Shown here: positions 1-8,542 of the stretch, one piece after another
How positions within the stretch are numbered: position 1 is the first letter of the stretch
How the letters are laid out: each line of letters opens with the position of its first letter
Assembly (NCBI RefSeq): GCF_030812595.1
Contig: NZ_JAUSSZ010000006.1
Location: 124,001 to 188,000, forward strand
Origin: Arthrobacter bambusae
Lineage (GTDB): Bacteria > Actinomycetota > Actinomycetes > Actinomycetales > Micrococcaceae
DNA length: 64,000 nt
Direction: 5' to 3'
Notes under the pieces: model-generated
Told to the model about the DNA's origin: nothing
Seen by the model: the letters and a program-made list of their open reading frames with translations, nothing else
The model's database searches: none
Position numbers and translations under genes: made by a program

Positions 1-124
1 CGTCCGAACGCTGCTGAACACACGGCACGCGCCGCAAGCAGCCAGGACACCAGGGTCCGCTGCGAAGGGCGAGCCACGTTGCGGACCTCGAAGACCAGGC
101 TCCCGCTTCCCTTGTGAGCAGACC

Positions 125-502
125 ATGACTGTCAACCTCGTCACTCAGCTTGAAGTAAAGTCGCACAATTCCCCGGATGAGATCCGGCGCCCGGATAAAA
201 CCGTGGTGGAAAACGTCACTGTCGGTGACTACACCATCGGGCGCCTCAGCTTCGAGCCTGGCTGGAGTTGGGCGGATTGCATCAAGCCGGTGGTCCACAC
301 CGATTCCTGCCAACTCAACCACGTGGGGTATTGCGTTGCTGGTGCGCTGGAAGTCGAGACTACCGACGGCAAGAAGATCAGCATCTCCAAAGGAGATTCG
401 TACACCATTCCACCGGGACACAACGCCTGGGTCGTAGGCGACGAAACCTACTCGGCCATCGAGTTTGTCAGCGCAGCAGAATTTGGAGCAAAGCCCGAGT
501 AA
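125..502 (+). CDS. small single-domain cupin protein
   Basis: This 125-aa protein is one cupin barrel. The first motif region holds H58 and H66 followed by the G-x-L-x-V strand. The second holds G90-D91, P96-P97 and H99. Cupins of this size usually bind a metal and act as small-molecule isomerases or dioxygenases, or as sensing proteins, but nothing here indicates a substrate. There is no signal peptide. The ATG has only a weak purine stretch upstream. The gene stands alone and converges on a tRNA-Ala, with a hairpin between them. Bases 1-124 upstream contain nothing I recognise. The cupin fold is certain; the role is unknown. Confidence 0.8.
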   Translation: MTVNLVTQLEVKSHNSPDEIRRPDKTVVENVTVGDYTIGRLSFEPGWSWADCIKPVVHTDSCQLNHVGYCVAGALEVETTDGKKISISKGDSYTIPPGHNAWVVGDETYSAIEFVSAAEFGAKPE

Positions 503-543
503 CACTGACCCTCTCAGGCCCCGCACTTCCCACGTAGGGACGA

Positions 544-577
544 AAAAGGGAACCACCCGCACGGGTGATTCCCTTTT
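544..577. terminator. bidirectional rho-independent terminator
   Basis: Two 16-base arms (544-559 and 562-577) pair with one mismatch around a CA loop. They are A-rich at the outer left and T-rich at the outer right, so the hairpin works on either strand. It lies between the cupin gene (+) and tRNA-Ala (-) and probably ends both transcripts. Confidence 0.8.
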
Positions 578-621
578 CCTTGCTGCAGACGTACTCGACT
601 GTTCGAATATCTGCCGTGAAG

Positions 622-694
622 TGGAGCTGAGGGGACTCGAACCCCTGACCCCCTGCATGCCATGCAGGTGCGCTACCAGCTGCGCCACAGCCCC
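622..694 (-). tRNA. tRNA-Ala (GGC anticodon), CCA not encoded
   Basis: Read on the minus strand this is a 73-nt cloverleaf. The acceptor stem is GGGGCTG/CAGCTCC (one G-T pair). The anticodon arm is CCTGC-ATGGCAT-GCAGG with GGC at the anticodon position, and the T arm is AGGGG-TTCGAGT-CCCCT with discriminator A. The bases after the discriminator are CTT, so CCA is added enzymatically. The 73 nt are identical to the second copy at 34925-34997, which does encode CCA. Confidence 0.97.
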
Positions 695-914
695 AAACTT
701 TGCCCGCCGGAACTTCCATCCCTGCCGGAGCGACTCGTCAATACTAAACCACAACGATGTGAGATAGGAAATCGAACGCCGTCGGTTCCAGAACAAGTGC
801 GGTGCAGTCGTAAACCCAGCCACTGCTGAACGTTGCGGCCGCGATGGTAGCCTGTTTCTTTCGTGATCTTGATTGTTTCTTCCACCGAAACCTGGAGAGG
901 TCTCCACGCGGATC

Positions 915-1499
915 ATGCAGCAACGTGCCAAAGCTACCCGGATAGCAGTCATTGAGGGAGCAGCGTCGATCTTTGAAGAGGTCGGCTATGGGAATGCAAG
1001 CCTCAGCGCTGTCACTGACCGCGCCTCGGTCACTAAGGGCGCGCTCTATTTCCATTTCAAGTCGAAGGAAGACCTGGCGCTGGCGGTCATCGCCGAGCAG
1101 CACAGCATCGTGCGTATCGCGGGAGAGAAGATCGCCGCCGCCGGGTTGCCGGCACTGGAAACCATGATCGCAATGTGCCGGACATTCGGGCAACAACTAC
1201 TCGACGAGCCCGTCGTCAGGGCCGGAATCCGCCTGACATTCGAAGCCTCGGCATTCAATGCCGACGTCAAGGGTCCCTACCAGGACTGGGTCGACACCAT
1301 GGAGATGCTGACGCGCCAGGCCCAGGTGGAGGGCGACGTGCGGCCCGAAGTCGACGCCGGAGACTTCGCACGCTATTTGGTCGCGTCCTTCACGGGGGTC
1401 CAGATGGTTTCCAACGTGCTGACCGAACGGCGCGACGTCCTCAAACGGATTGACGACATGTGGGGTTTCATGATGCCTGCCCTCATGCCGATTCACTAA
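915..1499 (+). CDS. TetR-family regulator, ScbR/ArpA-like
   Basis: This is a 194-aa TetR regulator. The helix-turn-helix lies at about residues 25-50 (SAVTDRASVTKGALYFHFKSKE). The N terminus resembles gamma-butyrolactone receptor-type regulators (ScbR/ArpA), where the recognition helix reads VTKGALYFHF. An upstream in-frame start at 873 exists, but family alignment favours the ATG at 915. The gene converges with the next TetR gene and overlaps it by 4 bases. No butyrolactone synthase or secondary-metabolite cluster is visible, so the ligand and the targets are unknown. Confidence 0.85.
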   Translation: MQQRAKATRIAVIEGAASIFEEVGYGNASLSAVTDRASVTKGALYFHFKSKEDLALAVIAEQHSIVRIAGEKIAAAGLPALETMIAMCRTFGQQLLDEPVVRAGIRLTFEASAFNADVKGPYQDWVDTMEMLTRQAQVEGDVRPEVDAGDFARYLVASFTGVQMVSNVLTERRDVLKRIDDMWGFMMPALMPIH

Positions 1500-2131
1500 T
1501 CCCCACCGGCCGGCAGCAGCGAATCGCGGGCTGCACCTACCATGCCTTCCACCGCGTGGGCCAGGTGCGAACCGCGGTTACTGACCCCGTCCCAGCGCAC
1601 CAGCGCCTGGGCATTCAGGCCGTCCACCATACCCAGGATTTGCCAAGCGACAGAGGGCGCGTCGGACGTCTCGAACTCGCCGGCTTCGATCCCCGCCTCA
1701 ACAACACGCTGCACCACGGCCTGCCATGCATCCATCTGCTCACGGACACAGGCTGCGAGCGCCTCGTTCCGGCGCCCCAGGGTCCACGCCTCCACCCAGA
1801 TGGCTGTGACGTCGAGACGGCTGCCGTCCATGAGCGTTTCCAAGAGCATTCCGAGTCGCTCCGAGGGAGTCGGCAAGCCATCCAGAAGGCCGGAAACCTC
1901 CTCGGTCTCCTCCGCCACAATGGCGGCAAAGACGCCCGCCACCAGCGCGTCCACAGTGGGCTGGTAATGCGCAACGAGTCCTGACGCAACGCCCACCCGC
2001 GCTGCGACGTTGCGCAGCGTAATGGCGGAGAGTCCCTGTTCGAGCGCTATTTCCCGGGCGGCATCTGCTATCTCGGCCGCGCGTTCGGCCGGAGTCTTCC
2101 GCGCAGCGCGTTTCTGTATGGTGCTTGACAT
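1496..2131 (-). CDS. TetR-family regulator of the adjacent deiminase/amidase operon (predicted)
   Basis: This 211-aa TetR protein has its helix-turn-helix near residues 30-55 (AITLRNVAARVGVASGLVAHYQPT) and a long helical ligand domain, in the style of BetI. It is divergent from the agmatine deiminase-amidase operon, with about 160 bases between them, so it is the likely local repressor. An in-frame ATG at 2170 would add 13 residues, but it lies inside the inverted repeat at 2163-2178; the ATG at 2131 is therefore preferred. The effector is unknown; agmatine or a related amine would fit the context. Confidence 0.85.
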   Translation of the reverse strand: MSSTIQKRAARKTPAERAAEIADAAREIALEQGLSAITLRNVAARVGVASGLVAHYQPTVDALVAGVFAAIVAEETEEVSGLLDGLPTPSERLGMLLETLMDGSRLDVTAIWVEAWTLGRRNEALAACVREQMDAWQAVVQRVVEAGIEAGEFETSDAPSVAWQILGMVDGLNAQALVRWDGVSNRGSHLAHAVEGMVGAARDSLLPAGGD

Positions 2132-2162
2132 CACAGAACAGTCTAAAGTAGTTTCCTTCTTA

Positions 2163-2178
2163 TTGATCATGCGATCAA
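2163..2178. promoter_or_regulatory. candidate TetR operator (inverted repeat)
   Basis: TTGATC-ATGC-GATCAA is a perfect 6-4-6 inverted repeat in the divergent region between the TetR gene and the deiminase operon. Its place and symmetry fit an operator for the divergent repressor. This is inference; no footprint or comparative evidence is available. Confidence 0.4.
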
Positions 2179-2294
2179 CAAGAAATTTCCGACGCGGGAA
2201 TTCCCAAATACGAATCGCAAAAGTACCCAGCCGCGCCCAAAGCGATGATGCCCTGGTCCCGCGGCTTCAACCTCACAACAAAGAGGAGACTTCC

Positions 2295-3341
2295 ATGGCC
2301 TGGAGAATGCCAGTCGAAACCGCACCCCACGAGCGCACCTGGATGGCGTTTCCCCGCCCCGGCCTGACCTTGGGCGACGACGCCGCCTCCGCGGAAGAAG
2401 CGTACGCGGCTTGGACCGCCGTCGCGCATGCGGTGTCCGAGTTCGAGCCCGTCACCATGGTGGTTGACCCCAGTGAACGGGACCGCGCCCACCGCATGCT
2501 GGGCGCCGGGATCGAACAGCTTGAGGCGCCCCTCGACGAATTCTGGATGCGCGACGTCGGGCCGACCTTCGTCGTCGACGACGACCGTCCCGGGGTGCTC
2601 GGCGCAGTTGACTGGATCTTCAACGGCTGGGGCGCACCGGCATGGTCCGAATGGCAGAAGAGCGCCGGCATGGCCCGCTTCGTTGCCGAGGAGTCCGCTG
2701 CGGAACTGATCACTTCGCTGTTGGTCAACGAAGGGGGCGCCATCCACGTCGACGGCGAAGGCACCGTCCTCGTGACCGAGACTGTCCAGCTGGATCCACG
2801 TCGAAACCCCCATACAGACAAAGCACGCGTCGAAGCGGAATTGTCACGGACGTTGGGCACTACCCACACCGTGTGGGTGCCGCGAGGCCTCACTCGTGAC
2901 TATGAGGACCTCGGCACGCGTGGGCACATCGACATGGTGGCCACGCTTCCCTCCCCCGGCCGGGTCCTCCTGCACGCGCAGACCAATCCCGAGCACCCGG
3001 ATTTCGAAGTCAGCCGCACCCTCCAGCGGTTCTTCGAAACCCAACAGGACGCCGCAGGCAAGCCGTTCGAGATCACCCTGCTTCCCGCGCCCGAGACCCT
3101 GCGCGACGAGGAAGGCTTCGTCGATTGGAGCTATGTCAACCACCTCGTGGTCAACGGCGGCGTCATCGCGTGCGGCTATGGCGAGGAGAGGGCCGACCGC
3201 CTGGCCGCCGAAATCCTGGCGGAGGCCTACCCGGGCCGCCGCGTCGTCACAGTGGACGCCCGGCCGATCCTTGCCCGGGGCGGAGGAATCCACTGCATCA
3301 CCCAACAGCAGCCCAAACTCAGCAGGCAGGCCGCACGATGA
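2295..3341 (+). CDS. aguA: agmatine deiminase family protein
   Basis: This 348-aa protein of the guanidine-modifying (PAD-porph) fold would hydrolyse agmatine to N-carbamoylputrescine and ammonia, or act on a related guanidino compound. Visible motifs are EFWMRDVGPTF near the N-terminal third, NEGGAIHVDGEG, RGHIDMVA, and the C-terminal GGGIHCITQQQP with C334 as the expected nucleophile. The start is fixed by AAGAGGAG seven bases upstream and by the family N terminus. The stop overlaps the amidase start (ATGA), so the two are translationally coupled. Specificity is inferred from family and not proven; peptidyl-arginine or N-substituted guanidines are alternatives. Confidence 0.85.
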   Translation: MAWRMPVETAPHERTWMAFPRPGLTLGDDAASAEEAYAAWTAVAHAVSEFEPVTMVVDPSERDRAHRMLGAGIEQLEAPLDEFWMRDVGPTFVVDDDRPGVLGAVDWIFNGWGAPAWSEWQKSAGMARFVAEESAAELITSLLVNEGGAIHVDGEGTVLVTETVQLDPRRNPHTDKARVEAELSRTLGTTHTVWVPRGLTRDYEDLGTRGHIDMVATLPSPGRVLLHAQTNPEHPDFEVSRTLQRFFETQQDAAGKPFEITLLPAPETLRDEEGFVDWSYVNHLVVNGGVIACGYGEERADRLAAEILAEAYPGRRVVTVDARPILARGGGIHCITQQQPKLSRQAAR

Positions 3342-5059
3342 GCCGATTCGACGTCGTCGAGGCCTCCATCGCGCAATTGCGGGCAGCCCTTGAGGCCGGA
3401 GAAGTGACCAGCGAGGAACTCACCCAGGCGTACCTGGACCGCATCGAAGCCTACGACCACAACGGCATCAGGTTGAACGCCCTGGTGGTGATGAACCCCG
3501 AAGCGCTCGCAGATGCCCGGGCGTCCGACGCGCGCCGGGCGAGCGGCACCACCCTCGGGCCCCTCGACGGCATTCCCTACACCGCCAAGGACAGCTACCT
3601 GGCCAAGGGACTCACTGCCGCCGCAGGCTCCCCCGCGTTCGAAAACCTCATCGCGCAGCGCGATGCCTTCACTATCGAGCGCCTCCGCGCGGCAGGGGCC
3701 GTGCTCATCGGCCTGACCAATATGCCGCCCATGGCCAACGGCGGCATGCAGCGCGGAGTCTATGGACGCGCCGAGAGTCCGTACAACGGCGATTTCCTCA
3801 CGGCGGCTTTCGGTTCCGGGTCCTCGAATGGCTCGGGCACAGCGACGGCCGCGAGCTTCGGGGCCTTCGGCCTGGGCGAGGAGACCTGGTCAAGCGGCCG
3901 CGCACCGGCGTCGAACAATGCATTATGCGCCTACACGCCGTCGCGCGGAGTCATCTCAGTGCGCGGCAACTGGCCGCTGGTCCCCACGATGGATGTGGTG
4001 GTGCCCCACACCCGGTCCATGGCAGACCTTTTGGAACTGCTCGATGTCATTGTGGCCGATGACGCCGAAACGCGAGGCGATTTCTGGCGCGCGCAGCCGT
4101 GGGTGCACATCCCGGCCGCGTCCTTGATCCGTCCGGCTTCCTACCCGGCCCTGGCACCAGTCGACGGCGACGCCGCGTGCGCGGCTTTGAAGGGCAAGCG
4201 TTTCGGAGTGCCGCGCATGTACATCAACGCCGACGCCGATGCCGGCAGCAACGAGAACCCTGGCATCGGCGGACCCACCGGTCAACGGATCCAGACGCGC
4301 GATTCGGTGATGGAGCTATGGGAGGCTGCACGGCGCGACCTCGAAGCCGACGGCGCCGAGGTGGTGTTGGTGGATTTCCCCGTGGTCTCCAATTACGAAG
4401 GCGACCGCCCGGGCGCGCCCACCATCGCCACCCGCGGATTGGTGAGTCCGGAGTACCTCCGGAAGGAAATTGTCGATCTCTCGGCCTGGGCGTGGCACGA
4501 TTTCCTGTCGGCGAACGGGGATCCGGCGCTCAACAGCCTGGCCGACGTCGATGGCACGGCGATCTTCCCGCACCCCGAAGGTGCGCTTCCGGACCGCTAC
4601 GACGGGTTCGATGACGACATCGCCGACTATCCGGCGCATATCCGGGCGCACGCAGTTGCATCCATCGCCGAGATCCCGCTCCTTGAAGAAGGCCTGCGCG
4701 GACTCGAAGAGACCCGACGGGTGGACCTTGAGGAATGGATGGACGGCCTCCGCCTGGATGCGGTCATCTTCCCCGCCGCCGCCGACGTCGGACCAGCAGA
4801 CATGGACGTCAACGAATCCTCAGCCGATCTCGGCTGGCGCAACGGTGTGTGGGTGGCCAACGGCAACCTCGTTCCGCGCCATCTGGGAATCCCGACCGTG
4901 ACGGTTCCGATGGGAACCATGGCCGACATCGGGATGCCCGTGGGGCTCACGTTCGCTGGCCGCGCCTACGACGACAGCGCACTGCTGGGCTTGGCCGCGG
5001 CCTTCGAAGCAACAGGGAAGCGTCGCACCGTTCCCCCGCGCACTCCGCGCCTCGCCTGA
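3338..5059 (+). CDS. amidase-signature family hydrolase
   Basis: This 573-aa serine hydrolase belongs to the amidase-signature fold. The catalytic lysine lies in PYTAKDSYL, the bridging serine in GSGSSNGSG, and the nucleophile region reads EETWSSGR in place of the usual TDTGGS. It is coupled to the upstream deiminase by a 4-base ATGA overlap, so it probably acts in the same pathway. The usual partner of agmatine deiminase is a nitrilase-type N-carbamoylputrescine amidohydrolase; here an unrelated amidase fold takes that position. The ORF is open well upstream, but ATG 3338 matches the family N terminus. Confidence 0.85.
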   Translation: MSRFDVVEASIAQLRAALEAGEVTSEELTQAYLDRIEAYDHNGIRLNALVVMNPEALADARASDARRASGTTLGPLDGIPYTAKDSYLAKGLTAAAGSPAFENLIAQRDAFTIERLRAAGAVLIGLTNMPPMANGGMQRGVYGRAESPYNGDFLTAAFGSGSSNGSGTATAASFGAFGLGEETWSSGRAPASNNALCAYTPSRGVISVRGNWPLVPTMDVVVPHTRSMADLLELLDVIVADDAETRGDFWRAQPWVHIPAASLIRPASYPALAPVDGDAACAALKGKRFGVPRMYINADADAGSNENPGIGGPTGQRIQTRDSVMELWEAARRDLEADGAEVVLVDFPVVSNYEGDRPGAPTIATRGLVSPEYLRKEIVDLSAWAWHDFLSANGDPALNSLADVDGTAIFPHPEGALPDRYDGFDDDIADYPAHIRAHAVASIAEIPLLEEGLRGLEETRRVDLEEWMDGLRLDAVIFPAAADVGPADMDVNESSADLGWRNGVWVANGNLVPRHLGIPTVTVPMGTMADIGMPVGLTFAGRAYDDSALLGLAAAFEATGKRRTVPPRTPRLA

Positions 5060-5062
5060 CAA

Positions 5063-5434
5063 TCAGGTGGACTCGTCGTCGAAAGGAGCCTTCTGCCCTG
5101 CCGCCAACCGCACCACCGGGCGGGGAGGAGGCTGAACCGGAGCCTGCGCCTGGGTTGGGGTGAAAGGCTCCGAAAGCGGTTCGTCCTCCAGGAGGGCTTC
5201 GCGGATAATGCGGCGGGGATCGTATTGGCGCGGATCCATTTTCCGCCAATCGATGTCCTCGAATTCGGGGCCGAGCTCCTGGCGGAGCTTTTCCTGCGCG
5301 CCGGAAGCCATGCGCCGCAGTTCGCGGATAAGCCGGCCAAGCTTCCTTGCATACTCTGGAAGCTTGGTCGGTCCAAGGACCAAGACTGCAATGATCAGGA
5401 GAAGGGCTACCTTCTCGACCGAAATATCGATCAT
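5063..5434 (-). CDS. tatB: Sec-independent protein translocase TatB
   Basis: This 123-aa protein has one N-terminal membrane helix (residues 6-20), a GPTKLPEYARKLGRLIRELRR amphipathic helix, then a charged disordered tail rich in Pro and Glu. That is the TatA/TatB plan, and the length and long acidic tail favour TatB. It would recruit folded twin-arginine substrates to TatC. No tatA or tatC lies nearby, as is common in actinobacteria. It converges on the amidase gene with only 3 bases between the stops and no visible terminator. Confidence 0.88.
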   Translation of the reverse strand: MIDISVEKVALLLIIAVLVLGPTKLPEYARKLGRLIRELRRMASGAQEKLRQELGPEFEDIDWRKMDPRQYDPRRIIREALLEDEPLSEPFTPTQAQAPVQPPPRPVVRLAAGQKAPFDDEST

Positions 5435-5521
5435 GGCTCCATTCTAAATCCACCGCCCGGTCGCTCCGGGCGGCACGTTGTTCAGTAGCTCGTGCGCAGC
5501 GGATCGGGCACAGCGGACCGC

Positions 5522-6076
5522 TTAGGAGATCGCAAACAGCGCCACGGCAAGTCCTGCGGCAATCAACGCCTCACGGACACCCTTCAATCGGGGCACAGCA
5601 TGCGATCTGCTCTCGGCCGGCATCGCGAAGGTACGCAACACCCACCCCGTTGCGGCGAAAATCATGAGCACAGCGCCCATGATGTCGGCAAGGATGACGC
5701 CCAGTTGGTGTCCTGGGTGATCCGACACCGATCCCGATCCACTCGACGCGGATAGCAACACCCAGCCCGAAAGCGCCGCCACCACTGCGCCATAGATCGC
5801 CGACCAGCGGCCTTGCCCGCCCGCCCGCGACCCTTTGAACACAATTTCGAACACGAACAGGAGGAAGGCAACGCCAATCGCCGCTCCCAGGGGGACTACG
5901 CCGAGCGGCGCCCATCCGAGCCCCACGGCTGCCATGGCCGCGGCCAATATGCCTGCTGCAGCCGCGTCGATCCGGCCCCCGACACTCCTGGCCCGGAAGA
6001 TGGCTGCGAACCCCAACACAGCCGCTGCCCCGAAGAGCACCACCAGGGCGCCTACAACAAACCAACCTCGGAACAT
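5522..6076 (-). CDS. hypothetical integral membrane protein
   Basis: This 184-aa protein is almost all membrane. About five or six hydrophobic segments are visible (for example residues 5-27, 40-60, 62-80, 90-110, 125-147 and 170-184), with short polar loops and one cytoplasmic stretch of basic residues near 148-168. I recognise no motif or family. It is transcribed in the same direction as the CadD-like gene (91 bases downstream of it), so the two may be co-transcribed. No function is proposed. Confidence 0.65.
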   Translation of the reverse strand: MFRGWFVVGALVVLFGAAAVLGFAAIFRARSVGGRIDAAAAGILAAAMAAVGLGWAPLGVVPLGAAIGVAFLLFVFEIVFKGSRAGGQGRWSAIYGAVVAALSGWVLLSASSGSGSVSDHPGHQLGVILADIMGAVLMIFAATGWVLRTFAMPAESRSHAVPRLKGVREALIAAGLAVALFAIS

Positions 6077-6166
6077 ACTTTGCCAATCCTCCTGCGCGCT
6101 TCCGGTTGAAACCCACCCGCAGTCATATCACTTCCGAATGGGAGAATCCTGCATGCTGCGCGGAGA

Positions 6167-6769
6167 TCAGCGCTGGAACAACAGGGCAAGGACTCCGGAG
6201 CGGACAATGATGATGGTCCCGAGCGCTACGTACACCAGGGGGATAACCCAGTTTCCAGCCCGCCGGCAGAGCGCACCCACCTTCGGGTGCGATGTCAGCC
6301 AGTAGCCGGCCGCGCACCAGACCGCCACCATCACCGCGAAAGTCAACCCCGTCACCACCGAAGGAGCCGGTCCCAGCGAGCGGAAAAGCGGAATGTATAC
6401 GGAGATGTTGTCTCCACCGTTGGCGACCGTTACGGCTACAACCACCGGAATCGTCAGCGACCGGGGCTTCGGCGGGCGTCCGGGCGGATGGGCAACCCTG
6501 AGCAAGGCGTAGCAGCCCAAGATGAGCGGCACCAGGCCGAGGAATCCCACCCATTCGATGGGAACGGGGGCGAGGGCCAATGCCGCCGCGGCCGCTGCCA
6601 GGGTCAATATTCCGATGCCGATGTACTGGCCTACCCAAATTCTCCACAGCCCGGGCACCGTTCGCGTCCTGGCCGACAAGAAAAGGACGGACAAGACCAA
6701 AAGGTCATCGAGGTTTGTCGCCGCGAAGGCTCCAGCCGCTGTCAATACGGTGCCGCCCAGATCTTCCAT
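6167..6769 (-). CDS. CadD-family cadmium/cation resistance transporter
   Basis: This 200-aa membrane protein matches the CadD family (LysE superfamily). The N-terminal helix carries the family motif FAATNLDDLLVL, and a second motif, VANGGDNISVYIPLF, lies near residue 110. Five or six membrane segments are visible. CadD proteins are linked to Cd(II) export or sequestration in Gram-positive bacteria. ATG 6769 is chosen because the 36 further upstream residues are charged and atypical and would overlap the divergent phosphotransferase. No metal-responsive regulator is adjacent. Confidence 0.8.
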   Translation of the reverse strand: MEDLGGTVLTAAGAFAATNLDDLLVLSVLFLSARTRTVPGLWRIWVGQYIGIGILTLAAAAAALALAPVPIEWVGFLGLVPLILGCYALLRVAHPPGRPPKPRSLTIPVVVAVTVANGGDNISVYIPLFRSLGPAPSVVTGLTFAVMVAVWCAAGYWLTSHPKVGALCRRAGNWVIPLVYVALGTIIIVRSGVLALLFQR

Positions 6770-6856
6770 CGCAGATGAGACTACCGTTCCGAGCTTGCGT
6801 TCCCGCTCCGGCCACACCGGCTGGCACCTTCGACTCTTCCGTGGCAGCATCGGACA

Positions 6857-7702
6857 GTGACTAGCGATACCCGTCAATACGTCGAGCCGGAACGGCCGGA
6901 ACCGGCTGTTCCGCTACTGGGCGGAGACGTGACGGAGGGGCTCGTCCGGGTCGGCGATACCGTGCGGCGCCCTGTCAGCGACGCTTCGCAGCGGGTCCGC
7001 CGTCTCCTGGATTTCCTCCAATCGGGCGGATTCCAGGGGGCGCCGCGCTTCCTGGGCATCGACGAAAGCGGCAGGGACACCCTCAGCTTCGTTCCCGGCG
7101 ACACCGCCGGCCGCCCTTGGCCGAGCCGGGTGGCCGAGGAAGCGAGCGCCATCAGCGTCGCTCGCTTGGTAAGGGCCTACGATGACGCCGTGCAGCCGCT
7201 TGGCGTACCCGATTGGGCACGCAAGGGCGACGACGCCGATCCGCACGGGTGCCCGGCCTCGATTGCCGGACCCGCAACATTCCTCGCCCACATGGACATC
7301 ACCCCCGAGAACGTCGTCTTCCGGGGCGGTACCGCCGTCGCCCTGATCGACTTCGATTTGGTGCGCCCCGCAACCCGGGCGGAAGAGGTCGCGAACTTGC
7401 TCCTCTGGTGGGGCGCCTGGATGCCCATCGCCGACCGCGATCCGGTGATGCGCAAGGTGGACGCCGCCTCCCGGGCTGCCGTGCTGGTGGACGCGTATGG
7501 CCTGGATCCAATTCATCGCGCCGAGGTAGTCGACGTGGCCAGGAACGGCGCCGAGCGCTCCTGGCATTTGATGCGGCACCGGGCACTCACCCAGGGCGGT
7601 GGCTGGAAGCGGATGTGGGACGAAGGCATCGGCGACAAGATTCTTCGCCGCCAAGCTTGGCTCGCCGAAAACGCCGCCGCTCTCCACGCCGCGATCACCT
7701 GA
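6857..7702 (+). CDS. aminoglycoside/choline-type phosphotransferase family protein
   Basis: This 281-aa protein has the APH/ChoK kinase-like fold. The catalytic and metal site reads LAHMDITPENVVF...ALIDFDLV, equivalent to HxDxxxxN followed by IDFD. The N-terminal half is shorter than in true aminoglycoside kinases. The start codon is GTG. Substrates in this family range from aminoglycosides to homoserine and sugars, and nothing here fixes one. It is followed directly by decayed permease sequence, so any original operon partners may be lost. Confidence 0.75.
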   Translation: MTSDTRQYVEPERPEPAVPLLGGDVTEGLVRVGDTVRRPVSDASQRVRRLLDFLQSGGFQGAPRFLGIDESGRDTLSFVPGDTAGRPWPSRVAEEASAISVARLVRAYDDAVQPLGVPDWARKGDDADPHGCPASIAGPATFLAHMDITPENVVFRGGTAVALIDFDLVRPATRAEEVANLLLWWGAWMPIADRDPVMRKVDAASRAAVLVDAYGLDPIHRAEVVDVARNGAERSWHLMRHRALTQGGGWKRMWDEGIGDKILRRQAWLAENAAALHAAIT

Positions 7703-7767
7703 CGGAGGCTGCCCGGCCGTTCCGTGTGACGATCATCAGGCGGCTCCACGCCCAACGTCGCTCTTAA

Positions 7768-7986
7768 CCGAGCCAGATCGGGCTTGTCCTCATTGGCCTC
7801 ACTGGCGGGGCAGTTGCGGTGGAGAAGGTCTTCGCGATTCCGGGTTTGGGCCGCGCGGTGCTGGGCGCGGCGAGCGCCCAGGACATTCCCGCCGTGCTCA
7901 TCCTGGCCGTTCGGGCGGGTTCCCTCAGCGCGGCGGCCCGGCACCTCCTGTTGGGACCGGACCCTCGGCCGAGGGCGCGGCGATAG
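7768..7986 (+). pseudogene. DppB-type ABC permease remnant
   Basis: No start codon remains. The frame reads QIGLVLIGLTGGAVAVEKVF and then AIPGLGRAVLGAASAQDIPAV, which is the C-terminal conserved loop and helix of dipeptide/nickel ABC permease subunit B (VVETVFxxPGLGRLL...RDxPVV). The N-terminal two thirds is absent, and the tail after DIPAV degenerates into GPDPRPRARR before a TAG. It directly precedes a permease C-subunit remnant in another frame. Confidence 0.7.
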
Positions 7987-8402
7987 CCGTCACCCTAGTC
8001 AGTTGGGCACCCCTGGCCGCCCACACGGCGGCCTTGGCACAGGAGGCCCGGGCCCAGCCCCATGTGAAGATCCTCCCGGTCCTGGGCGTAGGACGGGTCC
8101 GTGTCCTCTGGCGCTATATCCTCCCGGCCATCCTTGGCCCGGTGTTCCGGCATTCGATGCTCCGGATACCGGGAATCGCGCTCGCCTTGGCCGCCTTGGG
8201 ATTCCTCGGCCTTGGTCCCCATCAGCCATCGCCCGAGTGGGGGCTCATCCTCGTTGAAGGAATCAACTACGTGGAGCGTGCCCCCTGGGCCGTTGGCGCC
8301 CCGGCGTCGGCGTTGATCCTCGCCTCGATCCTGGCAGTTTCACTCTCAAGTGTGACGTGGTCCAGAGGACGCCCCGCAACAACCGACCAACTTTGCGCGT
8401 GA
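7974..8402 (+). pseudogene. DppC-type ABC permease remnant
   Basis: This frame (that of position 7974) encodes WAPLAAHTAALAQEARAQPHV, then a Y-I-L-P-A-I-L-GPVFRH stretch, IPGIALALAALGFLGLG and PEWGLILVEGINYV. These are the EAA-type loop and last two helices of a DppC-like permease. The first membrane half, the start codon and the expected solute-binding or ATPase neighbours are missing. With the preceding fragment it represents a dipeptide/nickel importer operon collapsed by deletion. The stop is at 8400-8402. Confidence 0.7.
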
Positions 8403-8516
8403 CGCCGCTGCGCCGGCCCGGAACCGCGCGGCTGGAACGGGGAAGCCGCGTCTAAAGTGGTAGATCGTTGAGGAGGCGGGCTGTGCCCCTGGCGGTTCCG
8501 GCTCCGATTGACTCAT

Positions 8517-8532
8517 TCGAATATATGTTCGA
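8517..8532. promoter_or_regulatory. LexA-binding SOS box upstream of the mutasome operon
   Basis: TCGAATATATGTTCGA matches the actinobacterial/Gram-positive LexA consensus TCGAAC-N4-GTTCGA at 11 of 12 fixed positions. It lies 10 bases before the ATG of imuA', so LexA would block the promoter or initiation region. This predicts DNA-damage induction of the three downstream genes, as known for mycobacterial imuA'-imuB-dnaE2. Confidence 0.88.
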
Positions 8533-8542
8533 AAATTGAAGT

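Noticed and set aside
1..126. Partial minus-strand gene running off the left edge
   Set aside because: The frame is open but short, has no recognisable motif and no ribosome site; not enough to call.
465..885. Open frames on both strands across the first tRNA-Ala
   Set aside because: They read through the tRNA and hairpin and share translated tRNA sequence with the frame at 34381; not protein-coding.
2010..2294. N-terminal extension of the agmatine deiminase
   Set aside because: The frame stays open upstream through the divergent TetR gene, but the strong AAGAGGAG and family start place the gene at 2295.
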